DNA of 64,000 bases from Lachnospiraceae bacterium UBA4364 (GCA_002393955.1 DGSK01000002.1:62001-126000), one strand, 5' to 3'. Positions 24,909 to 34,390 are shown, counted from the first letter of the stretch. The notes: generated from the sequence alone by a model not told the origin. Translations and numbers: made by a program.

Positions 24909-26546
24909 ATGAACGTATGTCTTTTAAATGACTCTTTTCCGCCTGTCATAGACGGTGTTGCAAATGTTGTAATGAACTATGCGGGCATCATGACAGATCA
25001 GGATATGGCTAATGTTATAGTTGCTACGCCTAAGTATCCGGATGCGGACTATGATTGTTATCCGTATCCTGTTGTTCCATACAGGAGCTTTGATACTACC
25101 GAAATAGTAAAGGGATACAGAGCAGGGAACCCGTTTAATCATGAAGCCATAGAGAGGTTAAAAAAGTTTTCTCCGGATATCATTCATACGCATTGTCCTG
25201 TCTCATCTACCATAATGGCCAGGATCCTTAGGAATGAGACGGATGCTCCCATAGTTTTTACCTATCATACAAAGTTTGACGTGGATATAGCCAGGGCTGT
25301 AAAGGCAGAATTCCTGCAGAAAGAGAGTATACGTGCATTGGTTGCAAATATTTCCGTATGCGATGAAGTATGGGTTGTGAGTGAGGGCGCCGGTGAAAAC
25401 TTAAAGAGCCTTGGGTACGAGGGTGAATACACGGTGGTATCCAATGGTGTGGATTTTGCAAAGGGACTGGCTGACCGGAGTAAAGTAAGAGAAGTTACAG
25501 GAGATTTCGACCTGCCTGAAGATCTGCCGGTATATCTTTTTGTGGGCAGACTGATGAAATACAAAGGGCTTATGATCATTGCAGATGCATTGTCGGAACT
25601 GTCGGATGAGGGAATTGACTATCGGATGGTTTTTGTGGGAAGCGGTGCGGATGCGAAAGAAATGCAGGATACATTCACGCACAGGGGAATAACTTTGGAT
25701 GTTGTAAACGAAAGCGGAACTGTTGCCACTGTACAGGGAAATAAGACCGGACGTGTGATTTTTACAGGTGCCATTCATGACAGAGAGAGCCTGAGGGCCT
25801 GGAATACAAGGGCGGATCTTTTCCTTTTTCCATCCACTTATGATACGAATGGAATCGTAGTAAGGGAAGCGGCGGCCTGTGGTCTGGCAAGCGTCCTTAT
25901 AAAGGATTCCTGTGCTGCGGAGGGTATAACAGATGGCCGAAACGGATACCTGATTGAGGAAAACGGAGAGGCCATGGCTACACTTCTTCGAGAACTTGGA
26001 AATGCACCTGAAAAGATGCGTGAATGCGGCAGACATGCTATGGATGAAATATATATTTCCTGGGAAAGTGCGGTGCATGATGCGTACTTAAGGTACGAGG
26101 AACTGATAGAAAAGCGTGATGACAGGCTTTTTGCGGAGATGCTGGAGCACAGAAGTCTTTTGGAAAGAAAGCGTCTGGGAGGATTCATTACGGATTCGAA
26201 AAGTTTTAATAACAGGATGCACAGGCGCCTTTCTGACGATTTCTATGATTTTGCGGTAGAGCTCCATAAGAGTACGGAACGTATGATGGAGCTTCCAAAA
26301 TCTATTTACTATGGCATGGAAGAAAATGTATATGACGTGCTGGATGGCATAAGCAGATCATCAAAGAATGCACTGAACGATATAAGTAAGTCGTCAAAAA
26401 ACGCGCTGAGTGACCTTAGCAAGTCGTCGCGGAATGCACTGAACGACATTGGCAGGTCATCAAAAAATGCGCTGAATGATATACGTGAAAAAGGTGAGGA
26501 AATAAAGAAAGCTATAATTGATGATAACAGGGGGACGAAAGTCTGA
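24909..26546 (+). CDS. Family 4 glycosyltransferase (diacylglycerol glucosyltransferase-like) with C-terminal 11-residue repeats
   Basis: 545 residues, GT-B fold. The acceptor domain opens MNVCLLNDSFPPVIDGVANV, with DIIHTHCPVSSTIMARI; the donor domain has LFVGRLMKYKGL and the DLFLFPSTYDTNGIVVREAA block with the EX7E-type pair. The match is to 1,2-diacylglycerol 3-glucosyltransferases. The last 60 residues (about 482-527) are four copies of an 11-residue unit SKSSKNALNDI, likely an amphipathic helix that rests on the membrane. The GH13 gene follows by 48 bp, so the two may form an operon in glucolipid or glucan handling. Confidence 0.85.
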   Translation: MNVCLLNDSFPPVIDGVANVVMNYAGIMTDQDMANVIVATPKYPDADYDCYPYPVVPYRSFDTTEIVKGYRAGNPFNHEAIERLKKFSPDIIHTHCPVSSTIMARILRNETDAPIVFTYHTKFDVDIARAVKAEFLQKESIRALVANISVCDEVWVVSEGAGENLKSLGYEGEYTVVSNGVDFAKGLADRSKVREVTGDFDLPEDLPVYLFVGRLMKYKGLMIIADALSELSDEGIDYRMVFVGSGADAKEMQDTFTHRGITLDVVNESGTVATVQGNKTGRVIFTGAIHDRESLRAWNTRADLFLFPSTYDTNGIVVREAAACGLASVLIKDSCAAEGITDGRNGYLIEENGEAMATLLRELGNAPEKMRECGRHAMDEIYISWESAVHDAYLRYEELIEKRDDRLFAEMLEHRSLLERKRLGGFITDSKSFNNRMHRRLSDDFYDFAVELHKSTERMMELPKSIYYGMEENVYDVLDGISRSSKNALNDISKSSKNALSDLSKSSRNALNDIGRSSKNALNDIREKGEEIKKAIIDDNRGTKV

Positions 26547-26594
26547 ATGTTACGGAACGGCATAAAGATGTGGATATGAGGATATGAGGGGAAA

Positions 26595-28319
26595 ATGAGA
26601 AAAAACGACTGGTATAAATATATGTCCTTTTATCAGATATGGATACGCTCCTTTAAAGATGGTAACGGGGACGGAATAGGCGATCTGGCGGGTGTGTATG
26701 GGAAACTTGAATATATAAAGAGTCTTGGCGTAGACGGCATATGGTTTTCGCCCATATATCCTTCGCCTAATGCAGATTTCGGCTATGATATTTCTGACTA
26801 CAAGGACATACATCCGGATTACGGTACCCTGGATGATTTTAAGAAGGTACTAAAAAAAGCCCACAGACTGGGGCTTAAGGTCATAATGGATCTGGTCATA
26901 AACCATACATCTGACGAGCACCCATGGTTTATTGAGAGCAGGAAGGGGAAGAATAATCCCTACAGCGATTATTATATCTGGCGGGATAGACCAAATAACT
27001 GGGAGTCCATACTTGAGGGAAAGGCTTGGGAGTATGACGAGCAGAGAGGACAGTACTACCTGCATCTTTTTGCCAAAAAGCAGCCAGATCTGAATATGGA
27101 TAATCCAAAAGTCAGAGAAGAAGTAAAGAGCATACTCCGATTCTGGCTTGATATGGGAGTGGATGGCTTCAGGGAGGATGTTATCAATTTCATATCCAAA
27201 AAAGAAGGGCTTCCCGACGGTCTTCCATTTATACCTGTTGTAAACGGAATGCCGTATTACAAAGACGGTCCTCATATTCATGATTATCTTGGAGAATTCA
27301 GAAAGGTCTGTGAAGAGTATGACTGTTTCCAGCTTGGGGAAGGTCCCATGACCACTGTAAAGTCAGCTATGAATTATCTGACAGGTCCCACGAAATCTCT
27401 GGATATGATGTTTTCTTTTGATCATATGATGGCGGACTGCCTTTATACAGAATATGTGCATAGGCCTTTCGATCTTCGTAAATACAAGCGGGCTTTGTCA
27501 AAATGGCAGTATGCACTTGCAGGAAAGGCATGGAACGCCCTGTATATAGAAAATCATGACCATCCAAGGATAATAAGCAGATACGGAAGTGAAAGACTGC
27601 GCCGTGAGAGCGGGACATCACTTGCTGTAAGCTACCTGTTCCTGCAGGGAACTCCTTTTATATACCAGGGACAGGAAATCGGCATGACAAATATCAGGCT
27701 CAAGTCTATTGATGATTACGTGGATGTCTCATCAAAGACTAATTATCAAAAATATAATATTAAGGACACTGTCGAGAGAAGGCTTAAAAGGATTCATTTT
27801 TCCAGCCGTGATTCTTCGCGGACTCCCATGCAGTGGAACGGAAGTAAATACGCAGGCTTTTCGATTCATAGACCGTGGTTTTTCGTGAATCCGAATTACA
27901 GGAGGGTGAATGTCGCATGCCAGGAGCATGATGCTGACAGTATACTGAATTTTTACAGGAAGTGTTTAAAAATCAGGCGTCACAGCAGGACTCTGATATA
28001 CGGTTCATATAAAGAGTATTTCCCGAATGACAGGCATATCTATATGTATGAGAGAAGACTTGGTGATATCTGTTATCTGGTGATATGTTCATTTTCGAAG
28101 CTTCCGGTAAGAGTTAAGCTTCCTCATGAGTTTGCAGGGAAGAAAGCTAAGCTGGTGATCGCAAATTACCGTGAAAATACAGAGGATGGACATAGGCTCA
28201 GGAATGCTGCAAAGGCAATCCTGTCTTCGGATGCATTATCTCATGAAGGAATGGGGGAGGCTATCGGAAAAGGCTGGTTTGCGCCCTATGAAGCAAGGGT
28301 GTATCGTTTCAGATTGTGA
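26595..28319 (+). CDS. GH13 alpha-glucosidase (oligo-1,6-glucosidase type)
   Basis: 574 residues, (beta/alpha)8 barrel plus C-terminal beta domain. It cleaves alpha-glucosidic bonds in short malto/isomalto-oligosaccharides; no signal peptide, so it acts in the cytoplasm. Catalytic residues by position: nucleophile Asp195 (DGFREDVINF), acid/base Glu249 (QLGEGP), transition-state Asp322 (ENHDHPRIISRYG). The DGNGDGIGDLAG loop and IKSLGVDGIWFSPIYPSP are typical of subfamily 31. GAGGGG precedes the ATG by 3 nt. Exact substrate (1,4 or 1,6) is uncertain. Confidence 0.9.
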   Translation: MRKNDWYKYMSFYQIWIRSFKDGNGDGIGDLAGVYGKLEYIKSLGVDGIWFSPIYPSPNADFGYDISDYKDIHPDYGTLDDFKKVLKKAHRLGLKVIMDLVINHTSDEHPWFIESRKGKNNPYSDYYIWRDRPNNWESILEGKAWEYDEQRGQYYLHLFAKKQPDLNMDNPKVREEVKSILRFWLDMGVDGFREDVINFISKKEGLPDGLPFIPVVNGMPYYKDGPHIHDYLGEFRKVCEEYDCFQLGEGPMTTVKSAMNYLTGPTKSLDMMFSFDHMMADCLYTEYVHRPFDLRKYKRALSKWQYALAGKAWNALYIENHDHPRIISRYGSERLRRESGTSLAVSYLFLQGTPFIYQGQEIGMTNIRLKSIDDYVDVSSKTNYQKYNIKDTVERRLKRIHFSSRDSSRTPMQWNGSKYAGFSIHRPWFFVNPNYRRVNVACQEHDADSILNFYRKCLKIRRHSRTLIYGSYKEYFPNDRHIYMYERRLGDICYLVICSFSKLPVRVKLPHEFAGKKAKLVIANYRENTEDGHRLRNAAKAILSSDALSHEGMGEAIGKGWFAPYEARVYRFRL

Positions 28320-28377
28320 AAGATAATAAAATCAAAGATTTTTGACAAAAATTTTGGCGAAATTTTTAAATTTATTC

Positions 28378-28406
28378 TTGACAATTTAAAAAAATGCATT
28401 TACTAT
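28378..28406 (+). promoter_or_regulatory. glnN promoter
   Basis: TTGACA (28378-28383), 17 bp, TACTAT (28401-28406). The predicted start point (about 28413) coincides with the beginning of the leader hairpin. A second TTGACA lies at 28342. Confidence 0.75.
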
Positions 28407-28414
28407 GAGCGTGT

Positions 28415-28462
28415 GAGACAAAGGCGTCTCGGAGATTTCTCCGAGGCGCCTTTTCTTTTTTT
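28415..28462 (+). promoter_or_regulatory. glnN leader: ANTAR-type hexaloop hairpin overlapping an intrinsic terminator
   Basis: Antiterminator: GAGAC-AAAGGC-GTCTC (28415-28430), 5-bp stem and hexaloop with A1 and G4. Terminator: GGCGTCTCGGA / TCCGAGGCGCC (28423-28433/28440-28450) followed by TTTTCTTTTTTT. The GTCTC arm is shared, so the two exclude each other. Only one hexaloop hairpin is seen here; the paired partner found at gltB is missing. Confidence 0.75.
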
Positions 28463-28513
28463 CAAAACAATGCCGGAATATAGAAAACGGCGATTACATT
28501 AAGGAGGACGACA

Positions 28514-30613
28514 ATGGAAAAACAGAATGTACCTGAGATTTTCGGTTCTATGGTTTTTGATGACAGGGTTATGAGAGCAAGGCTTTCGGCTGATGTTTAC
28601 AGTTCTCTTAAAAAGACCATTGATGAGAATGAAAAGCTTGACGAGGAAGTGGCAGAAGCAGTTGCACTTCAGATGCGTGACTGGGCAGTAGAAAAGGGAG
28701 CAACACATTTCACTCACTGGTTCCAGCCTCTTACAGGTGTTACGGCAGAGAAGCACGACAGTTTCATTACACCTTCACCCGACGGCGGAGTAATAATGGA
28801 ATTTTCCGGCAAGGAGCTGATCAAGGGAGAGCCTGATGCATCTTCATTCCCATCGGGCGGACTCAGGGCCACTTTTGAAGCAAGAGGATATACAGCATGG
28901 GATCCCACATCTTATGCATTCATCAAGGATCATACACTCTGCATTCCTACCGCTTTCTGTTCTTATTCGGGAGATGCACTTGATAAGAAGACCCCGCTGC
29001 TCCGTTCAATGCAGGCTCTTGACCGTCAGGCTAAGAGGATACTTAAGCTTTTCGGCGTAGAAGCAAAGTATGTAAGGACGAGTGTCGGACCTGAACAGGA
29101 ATATTTCCTTATCGATAAAGAAATGTTTGAGAAGAGACCGGACCTTGTTTATACCGGCAGAACACTTTTCGGAGCAATGCCTCCCAAGGGACAGGAACTT
29201 GATGATCATTATTTCGGTGTTATCAAGCCCAGAGTAACAGCATTTATGGAAGACTTAAATGCGGAGCTTTGGAAACTTGGAATCCTTGCAAAGACAGAGC
29301 ATAATGAAGTTGCTCCCGCACAGCACGAGCTGGCACCGATCTTTTCTACCACTAATGTGGCTACCGATAAAAACCAGCTTACAATGGAGATCATGCAGAA
29401 GGTTGCAAGAAAGCACGGCATGGTATGTCTCCTTCATGAGAAGCCTTTTGCAGGCGTTAATGGTTCGGGAAAGCATAACAACTGGTCAATGGCAACAGAT
29501 ACCGGAATGAATCTTTTATCACCCGGTGAAACACCTTACGAAAATGCACAGTTCCTGCTTTTCCTCTGCGCAGTAATTCAGGCTGTTGATGACTACCAGG
29601 ATCTGTTAAGACTTTCGGTTGCTACTGCAGGTAACGACCATCGTCTTGGCGCAAATGAAGCTCCTCCCGCTATCATTTCCGTATTCCTTGGTGATGAGCT
29701 TTCCGGTATTCTGGATGCTATAAAGAATGATACACCTTATGAAGGAGCTGAGAAGGTGATAATGAAGCTGGGTGTTCATACACTGCCCAGATTCTCCAGA
29801 GATACAACAGACAGAAACCGTACATCGCCTTTTGCTTTTACGGGAAACAAGTTTGAGTTCCGTTCACTTGGCTCATCCAATAGTATTGCCTGCTGCAACA
29901 TCATGCTGAATGCTGCTGTAGCAGAAAGCTTAAAGCAGTTCGCCGATAAGCTTGAAGGATCGGGAAATTTTGAAAGTGATCTTCACGAGCTAATTAAGGA
30001 AACCATCAAGAAGCATGAGAGGATACTTTTTAACGGTAACGGCTACGGAGAAGAGTGGGTTAAGGAGGCTACCGAGGTACGCGGACTTTCCAATCTCAAG
30101 ACTACAGCAGATGCTATGCCTCATCTGCTTGATCAGAAGAATATGGATATGCTTATGGCACACAATGTATTTACTGAGTCCGAGCTTCGTTCAAGGTATG
30201 AGATCATGCTTGAGAACTACGCAAAGACAGTAAACATTGAAGGTCATACAATGGTGGATATGGTGAGGAAAAATTACCTTCCGGCTATAGAGGAGTATCT
30301 ATACAGCCTTGCAAAGACCACATCGCTTATGAAATCAGTAAGCAGCCAGGTGAAATGCAATTATGAGATCACTACAATGGAGAGACTCTCCGAGCTTACT
30401 GACAATATCCTTGATAAGGTGAAGGATCTTGAGGAAGCACTTGAAACCCTGAAGGGTTATGAGGACATTACAAAGTCTTCAGAGGCAGTAAGAGATGATG
30501 TGATCCCTAAGATGGAGAGTTTAAGGAAATATGTCGATGAGGCAGAGATGCTTACCAGTGAAGAATGCTGGCCTGTACCGAGTTACGGTAAGCTCCTGTT
30601 CTCTGTTTATTGA
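28514..30613 (+). CDS. glnN: Glutamine synthetase type III
   Basis: 699 residues, the normal size of GS III, a dodecameric ATP-dependent enzyme making glutamine from glutamate and ammonium in the cytoplasm. Recognised by [38 protein letters not shown], the GS III-specific [28 protein letters not shown] (metal Glu), [43 protein letters not shown] and [16 protein letters not shown]. Its leader carries a terminator overlapped by an ANTAR-type hairpin, so expression probably needs antitermination. AmtB-PII follows, separated by another regulated terminator. Confidence 0.97.
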   Translation: MEKQNVPEIFGSMVFDDRVMRARLSADVYSSLKKTIDENEKLDEEVAEAVALQMRDWAVEKGATHFTHWFQPLTGVTAEKHDSFITPSPDGGVIMEFSGKELIKGEPDASSFPSGGLRATFEARGYTAWDPTSYAFIKDHTLCIPTAFCSYSGDALDKKTPLLRSMQALDRQAKRILKLFGVEAKYVRTSVGPEQEYFLIDKEMFEKRPDLVYTGRTLFGAMPPKGQELDDHYFGVIKPRVTAFMEDLNAELWKLGILAKTEHNEVAPAQHELAPIFSTTNVATDKNQLTMEIMQKVARKHGMVCLLHEKPFAGVNGSGKHNNWSMATDTGMNLLSPGETPYENAQFLLFLCAVIQAVDDYQDLLRLSVATAGNDHRLGANEAPPAIISVFLGDELSGILDAIKNDTPYEGAEKVIMKLGVHTLPRFSRDTTDRNRTSPFAFTGNKFEFRSLGSSNSIACCNIMLNAAVAESLKQFADKLEGSGNFESDLHELIKETIKKHERILFNGNGYGEEWVKEATEVRGLSNLKTTADAMPHLLDQKNMDMLMAHNVFTESELRSRYEIMLENYAKTVNIEGHTMVDMVRKNYLPAIEEYLYSLAKTTSLMKSVSSQVKCNYEITTMERLSELTDNILDKVKDLEEALETLKGYEDITKSSEAVRDDVIPKMESLRKYVDEAEMLTSEECWPVPSYGKLLFSVY

Positions 30614-30676
30614 TCAGACACTTTAAGAGTGCCTGATGCGGTGGCTGTAAAAGTATGGCTGCCATCCTGAATGATT

Positions 30677-30735
30677 AAAACAGTTATCCCACAATGGCGT
30701 GGAAACACCGGAAGTGGAATAACTGTTTTTTATTT
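30677..30735 (+). promoter_or_regulatory. amtB leader: hexaloop hairpin overlapping a long terminator
   Basis: Hairpin CCAC-AATGGC-GTGG (30689-30702), hexaloop with A1 and G4. The alternative is a 15-16 bp terminator with arms 30677-30692 and 30714-30729 (AAAACAGTTAT…CCAC with GTGG…ATAACTGTTTT) followed by a T-rich run. Here the 5' arm CCAC is the shared part, the reverse of the glnN and gltB arrangement. No strong promoter is seen between glnN and this element, so it may act on readthrough from glnN. Confidence 0.65.
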
Positions 30736-30782
30736 ACAGAGCCGGGGATACCCGTTCTCGATTTAACAAGGAGGTAATGACT

Positions 30783-32558
30783 ATGACAAACGAAGTAATG
30801 GAAGATTTGGCGGGACTGGACAGCGAAGTGTTTGCGGTATGGTTTCTTATCGGCGCAGCACTGGTATTCTGGATGCAGGCAGGATTTGCAATGTGCGAAT
30901 CCGGATTTACCAGAGCAAAAAACGCAGGAAACATCATAATGAAAAACCTTATGGATTTCTGTATAGGTACTCTTATGTGGTTTATCTGCGGAGCATCTCT
31001 GATGCTTGGCGAAAATATGCTTGGCGGTTTCATTGGCGGATTTTCATTTGATGTTTTTACAAATTACGCAGACTTTGATTATTCAGCATTTGTATTTAAC
31101 CTGGTATTCTGTGCTACCACAGCTACCATCGTATCCGGTTCAATGGCTGAAAGAACAAAGTTTTCAAGCTACTGTATCTACTCGGCAATCATTTCAGCTG
31201 TGATATATCCTATCGAAGCTCACTGGACATGGGGCGGAGGTTTCCTTGCTGACTGGGGATTCCATGACTATGCAGGATCCAACTGTATACATATGGTAGG
31301 CGGTATCTGCGCTCTGATCGGTGCAACGATGCTTGGTCCCAGGATCGGTAAGTTCGAAAGGGATAAGGATGGCAAGGTAAAGAAAGTTAATGCATTTCCC
31401 GGTCACAATCTTGTAATCGCAGCACTTGGCGTATTCATTCTGTGGCTTGGATGGTATGGATTCAATGGCGCAGCAGCAACTGATGTTCCCACACTTGGCT
31501 CCGTGTTCCTTACTACTACTGTAGCACCTGCGGTTGCAACTGTTGTATGTATGATATTTACCTGGCTGAAGTATGGTAAGCCTGATGTGTCAATGTGTCT
31601 TAATGCATCGCTTGCAGGTCTTGTAGCCATCACGGCCCCCTGTGATGTAACAGACTGTGCAGGATCAGCCATTATCGGTGTAGTAGCAGGATTACTTGTA
31701 GTATTCGGAGTATGGTTTACCGATAATGTACTTCATGTGGATGATCCTGTTGGTGCGGTTGCCGTACATATGTTAAACGGTATCTGGGGTACTCTGGCAG
31801 TAGGTCTCTTTGCAACAAGTTCAGCACCTGGATTTGCATCAGCAGGTATCACTGAAGGTCTCTTCTACGGCGGCGGAATCGATCAGCTTATAAAGCAGTT
31901 TGGTGGTTTGGGAGTAACGGCTGTCTGGACGATAGTAACGATCACGATCGCATTCTTCGTAATAAAGAAGACGATCGGGCTCAGGGTTTCAGAGGAAGAA
32001 GAGATAACCGGTCTGGATGCTACTGAGCATGGTCTTCCTTCAGCTTATGCAGGTTTCGCTATCATGGATATTGCAAACACGATGACCATGAATGTAAATG
32101 AAAATACAAACCTTGGTACGGATGATTATGAGAAGGCTTCTGAGGCAGCAAAGAACGCAGCAGTTAAGGTAGTAAGGGAAATGCCATTGCCGGGTATGGA
32201 TAGCGGTATTTCAAAGGTTGTCATCATTGCTAAGCTTTCAAAGTACGATACTCTCAGGAAAGCAATGAATGCGCTGGGTGTCACAGGAATGACGGTAACA
32301 CAGGTTATGGGATGCGGTATCGAAAAGGGCGCCGGCGAGAAGTACAGAGGTGTCGAGATTGACGCAACACTGCTTCCTAAGGTAAAGCTTGAAGTAGTCG
32401 TAAGTGCGATTCCTGTAGATAAGGTTATCGAGACCGCTAAAAAAGTCCTTTACACCGGACATGTGGGCGATGGCAAGATATTCGTATATCCGGTAAGCAG
32501 AGTAGTAAAGATCAGAACCGGTGAAGAGAATTACGAAGCACTTCAGGATGTAGAGTAA
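30783..32558 (+). CDS. amtB: Ammonium transporter fused to a PII signalling domain
   Basis: 591 residues. Residues 1 to about 410 are an Amt/MEP channel with 11 membrane segments: FMQAGF-type pore start (VFWMQAGFAMCESGFTRAKN), the Phe gate, HWTWGGGFLADWGFHDYAGS and the twin histidines (HMVGG and HMLNG). After a linker, residues from about 476 on form a complete GlnB/GlnK domain (ISKVVIIAKLSKYDTLRKAM, GCGIEKGAGEKYRGVEID as T-loop region, GDGKIFVYPVSRVVKIRTGE). A PII protein that normally blocks the channel is thus tethered to it. The T-loop lacks the usual Tyr51 context. ATG 30783 was chosen over 30777 for ribosome-site spacing (8 nt after AAGGAGG). Confidence 0.95.
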   Translation: MTNEVMEDLAGLDSEVFAVWFLIGAALVFWMQAGFAMCESGFTRAKNAGNIIMKNLMDFCIGTLMWFICGASLMLGENMLGGFIGGFSFDVFTNYADFDYSAFVFNLVFCATTATIVSGSMAERTKFSSYCIYSAIISAVIYPIEAHWTWGGGFLADWGFHDYAGSNCIHMVGGICALIGATMLGPRIGKFERDKDGKVKKVNAFPGHNLVIAALGVFILWLGWYGFNGAAATDVPTLGSVFLTTTVAPAVATVVCMIFTWLKYGKPDVSMCLNASLAGLVAITAPCDVTDCAGSAIIGVVAGLLVVFGVWFTDNVLHVDDPVGAVAVHMLNGIWGTLAVGLFATSSAPGFASAGITEGLFYGGGIDQLIKQFGGLGVTAVWTIVTITIAFFVIKKTIGLRVSEEEEITGLDATEHGLPSAYAGFAIMDIANTMTMNVNENTNLGTDDYEKASEAAKNAAVKVVREMPLPGMDSGISKVVIIAKLSKYDTLRKAMNALGVTGMTVTQVMGCGIEKGAGEKYRGVEIDATLLPKVKLEVVVSAIPVDKVIETAKKVLYTGHVGDGKIFVYPVSRVVKIRTGEENYEALQDVE

Positions 32559-32665
32559 ACAATTAAACATAACCGGATGACCGAAAGGTTCTGAACAGTT
32601 ATAGATTTAAAGGTACATGATCACGGCGGGAGGCAGAAAGCCCCCTGCCGGTGACCATGAATTTT

Positions 32666-32730
32666 GAGTTTTACGGACAGTTGAAACTCATTGATCATTA
32701 TTTTACGCAGTTTCAATCAATTATCATTTC
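32666..32730 (+). repeat. Imperfect tandem duplication in the purF leader
   Basis: Two adjacent copies of about 30 nt start TTTTACG at 32669 and 32701 and both run through CAGTT to ATCATT. They create competing hairpins: GAGTTT/AAACTC (32666-32689) and TTGAAACT/AGTTTCAA (about 32681-32716), which share GAAACT. Upstream at about 32624-32657 is a G/C-rich hairpin without T-run. No promoter of good quality was found. Confidence 0.5.
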
Positions 32731-32747
32731 AGGAGGAAACGAATCGC

Positions 32748-34136
32748 ATGAATCCATATGAGGATAAGCTTCACGAAGAGTGTGGTGTTTTCGGAATGTA
32801 TTCCATTGAAGGCCATAGCGTGGCAAAGGATATTTACTACGGCCTGATTGCGCTGCAGCACAGGGGCCAGGAATCCGCCGGAATCGCCGTGTCTGATACT
32901 GACGGTTCCATGGGAAATATTGCCATTAAAAAGGGAATGGGATTAGTAAGCGAAGTGTTTACCAAGGCTGACTTAAGCTATCTGTACGGCAATATCGGGG
33001 TGGGGCATGTCAGGTATTCCACAACCGGCGGAAGCAGCATCGAGAATGCTCAGCCCATTGCCATGAATTACATAAAGGGAAGCCTCGCACTGGTGCATAA
33101 CGGAAATATAATGAACGCTGATGAGCTCAAAGAAAAACAGCTGCACAGAGGGCAGGCCCATTACACTTCTTCTGATTCAGAGGTCCTTGCGTATGAGGTC
33201 ATAAGTGAAAGGATAAAGACAGGCTCAATAGAGGATGCGGTTAAGAAAGCGTCGCTTAAGCTAAAGGGCGGCTATGCCTGTCTGATAATGAGCCCCAGAA
33301 AGCTCATCGGCATAAGGGATCCTTATGGATTAAAACCTCTTGTACTTGGAAAACGGCAAAATACATATATCCTCGCGTCTGAAAGTGCTGCCATAAAAAC
33401 TGTGGGTGGAGAACTGATCAGGGACATAGAACCGGGTGAGATAGTTACTGTTACTGAGGACGGAGTTTTGTCAGATCATATCCCGGGGGCAGAAAAATGT
33501 GCTCACTGCATTTTTGAATATATTTATTTTGCGAGGGTTGATTCTGTTATTGACGGGATATCGGTACATGACTCAAGAATAAAAGCCGGCAGGGCGCTGG
33601 CAAGAAGGTACAAAGTGGAGGCGGATGTGGTAATAGGTGTACCTGATTCGGGACTTGCTGCTGCTGAAGGATATGCACTTGAATCGGGCATTCCTTTTGC
33701 ACTGGGATTTCATAAGAACAGCTATGTGGGTCGGAGTTTTATAAAGCCTACAGATGAGGAACGGAAGAATGCTGTACATATGAAGCTTGCAATAATGGAA
33801 AATGTAGTAAAAGGTAAAAGAGTAGTGCTTATTGATGATTCCATAGTAAGGGGCACTACCATGCGGCAGATCGTAGAGATGCTGCGTAATGCCGGTGCAA
33901 CGGAAGTGCATGTGCGTGTCAGCTCACCGCCATTCTTATATCCGTGTTTTTATGGCACGGATGTTCCTTCCTCCGGGCAGCTTATCGCTTCGGAACACTC
34001 GACGGAGGAGGTTTGTCAGACTATAGGTGCGGATACTCTGGGATACTTCGATCTGAAAGATATTTCATCGATGGTTGATGGCCTGCCCGTATGTGCTGCA
34101 TGTTTCAATAATAAATATCCGGTTAAGAGGAGGTAA
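32748..34136 (+). CDS. purF: Amidophosphoribosyltransferase
   Basis: 462 residues; first committed step of purine synthesis, PRPP + glutamine to phosphoribosylamine. The propeptide MNPYEDKLHEE precedes Cys12, the N-terminal nucleophile of the glutaminase domain (ECGVFGMYS), with RYSTTGG and HNGNIMNA. The phosphoribosyltransferase half has VVLIDDSIVRGTT. Cysteines in KCAHCIFEY, LYPCFYG and PVCAACFNN correspond to the [4Fe-4S] type of the B. subtilis enzyme. AGGAGG lies about 11 nt before ATG 32748. Being isolated from other pur genes and placed among glutamine genes suggests control by nitrogen status. Confidence 0.97.
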   Translation: MNPYEDKLHEECGVFGMYSIEGHSVAKDIYYGLIALQHRGQESAGIAVSDTDGSMGNIAIKKGMGLVSEVFTKADLSYLYGNIGVGHVRYSTTGGSSIENAQPIAMNYIKGSLALVHNGNIMNADELKEKQLHRGQAHYTSSDSEVLAYEVISERIKTGSIEDAVKKASLKLKGGYACLIMSPRKLIGIRDPYGLKPLVLGKRQNTYILASESAAIKTVGGELIRDIEPGEIVTVTEDGVLSDHIPGAEKCAHCIFEYIYFARVDSVIDGISVHDSRIKAGRALARRYKVEADVVIGVPDSGLAAAEGYALESGIPFALGFHKNSYVGRSFIKPTDEERKNAVHMKLAIMENVVKGKRVVLIDDSIVRGTTMRQIVEMLRNAGATEVHVRVSSPPFLYPCFYGTDVPSSGQLIASEHSTEEVCQTIGADTLGYFDLKDISSMVDGLPVCAACFNNKYPVKRR

Positions 34137-34201
34137 ATTGTATAAACGCGGAGCAGCTCCTTTTCATGCAGAAAGGTAATGCACAAATTAACAAAAAAAA
34201 C

Positions 34202-34230
34202 TTGACATCTCAGTTTATAGAAATTATTAT
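34202..34230 (+). promoter_or_regulatory. gltB promoter
   Basis: TTGACA (34202-34207), 17 bp, TATTAT (34225-34230). Predicted start at about 34237, exactly where the first hexaloop hairpin begins. Confidence 0.85.
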
Positions 34231-34236
34231 ATTTTA

Positions 34237-34332
34237 TGTCAATGGTGACACAGTTATATCGAATTGATTGAAACATTTATTTAGATCAAAAGACAATGGC
34301 GTCTTGGGTTTATACCCAAGGCGCCTTTTTTT
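34237..34332 (+). promoter_or_regulatory. gltB leader: two ANTAR-type hexaloop hairpins plus terminator
   Basis: P1: TGTC-AATGGT-GACA (34237-34250). P2: AAGAC-AATGGC-GTCTT (34290-34305). Both loops are six nucleotides with A1 and G4. The terminator GGCGTCTTGGGT / ACCCAAGGCGCC plus TTTTTTT (34298-34332) uses the 3' arm of P2 as part of its 5' arm, so P2 formation prevents termination. This is the two-hairpin layout described for ANTAR regulators such as NasR and EutV. Confidence 0.85.
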
Positions 34333-34390
34333 GCAGATCCGGCAGGAATTGCCACAGTGCCTGAGGTACGAAAGATAAGGAGGAACCGGA

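Noticed and set aside
28421..28462. The glnN leader hairpin read as the plain terminator of the upstream GH13 gene.
   Set aside because: A strong promoter lies between the GH13 stop and the hairpin, the hairpin has a competing hexaloop stem, and an almost identical arrangement precedes gltB.
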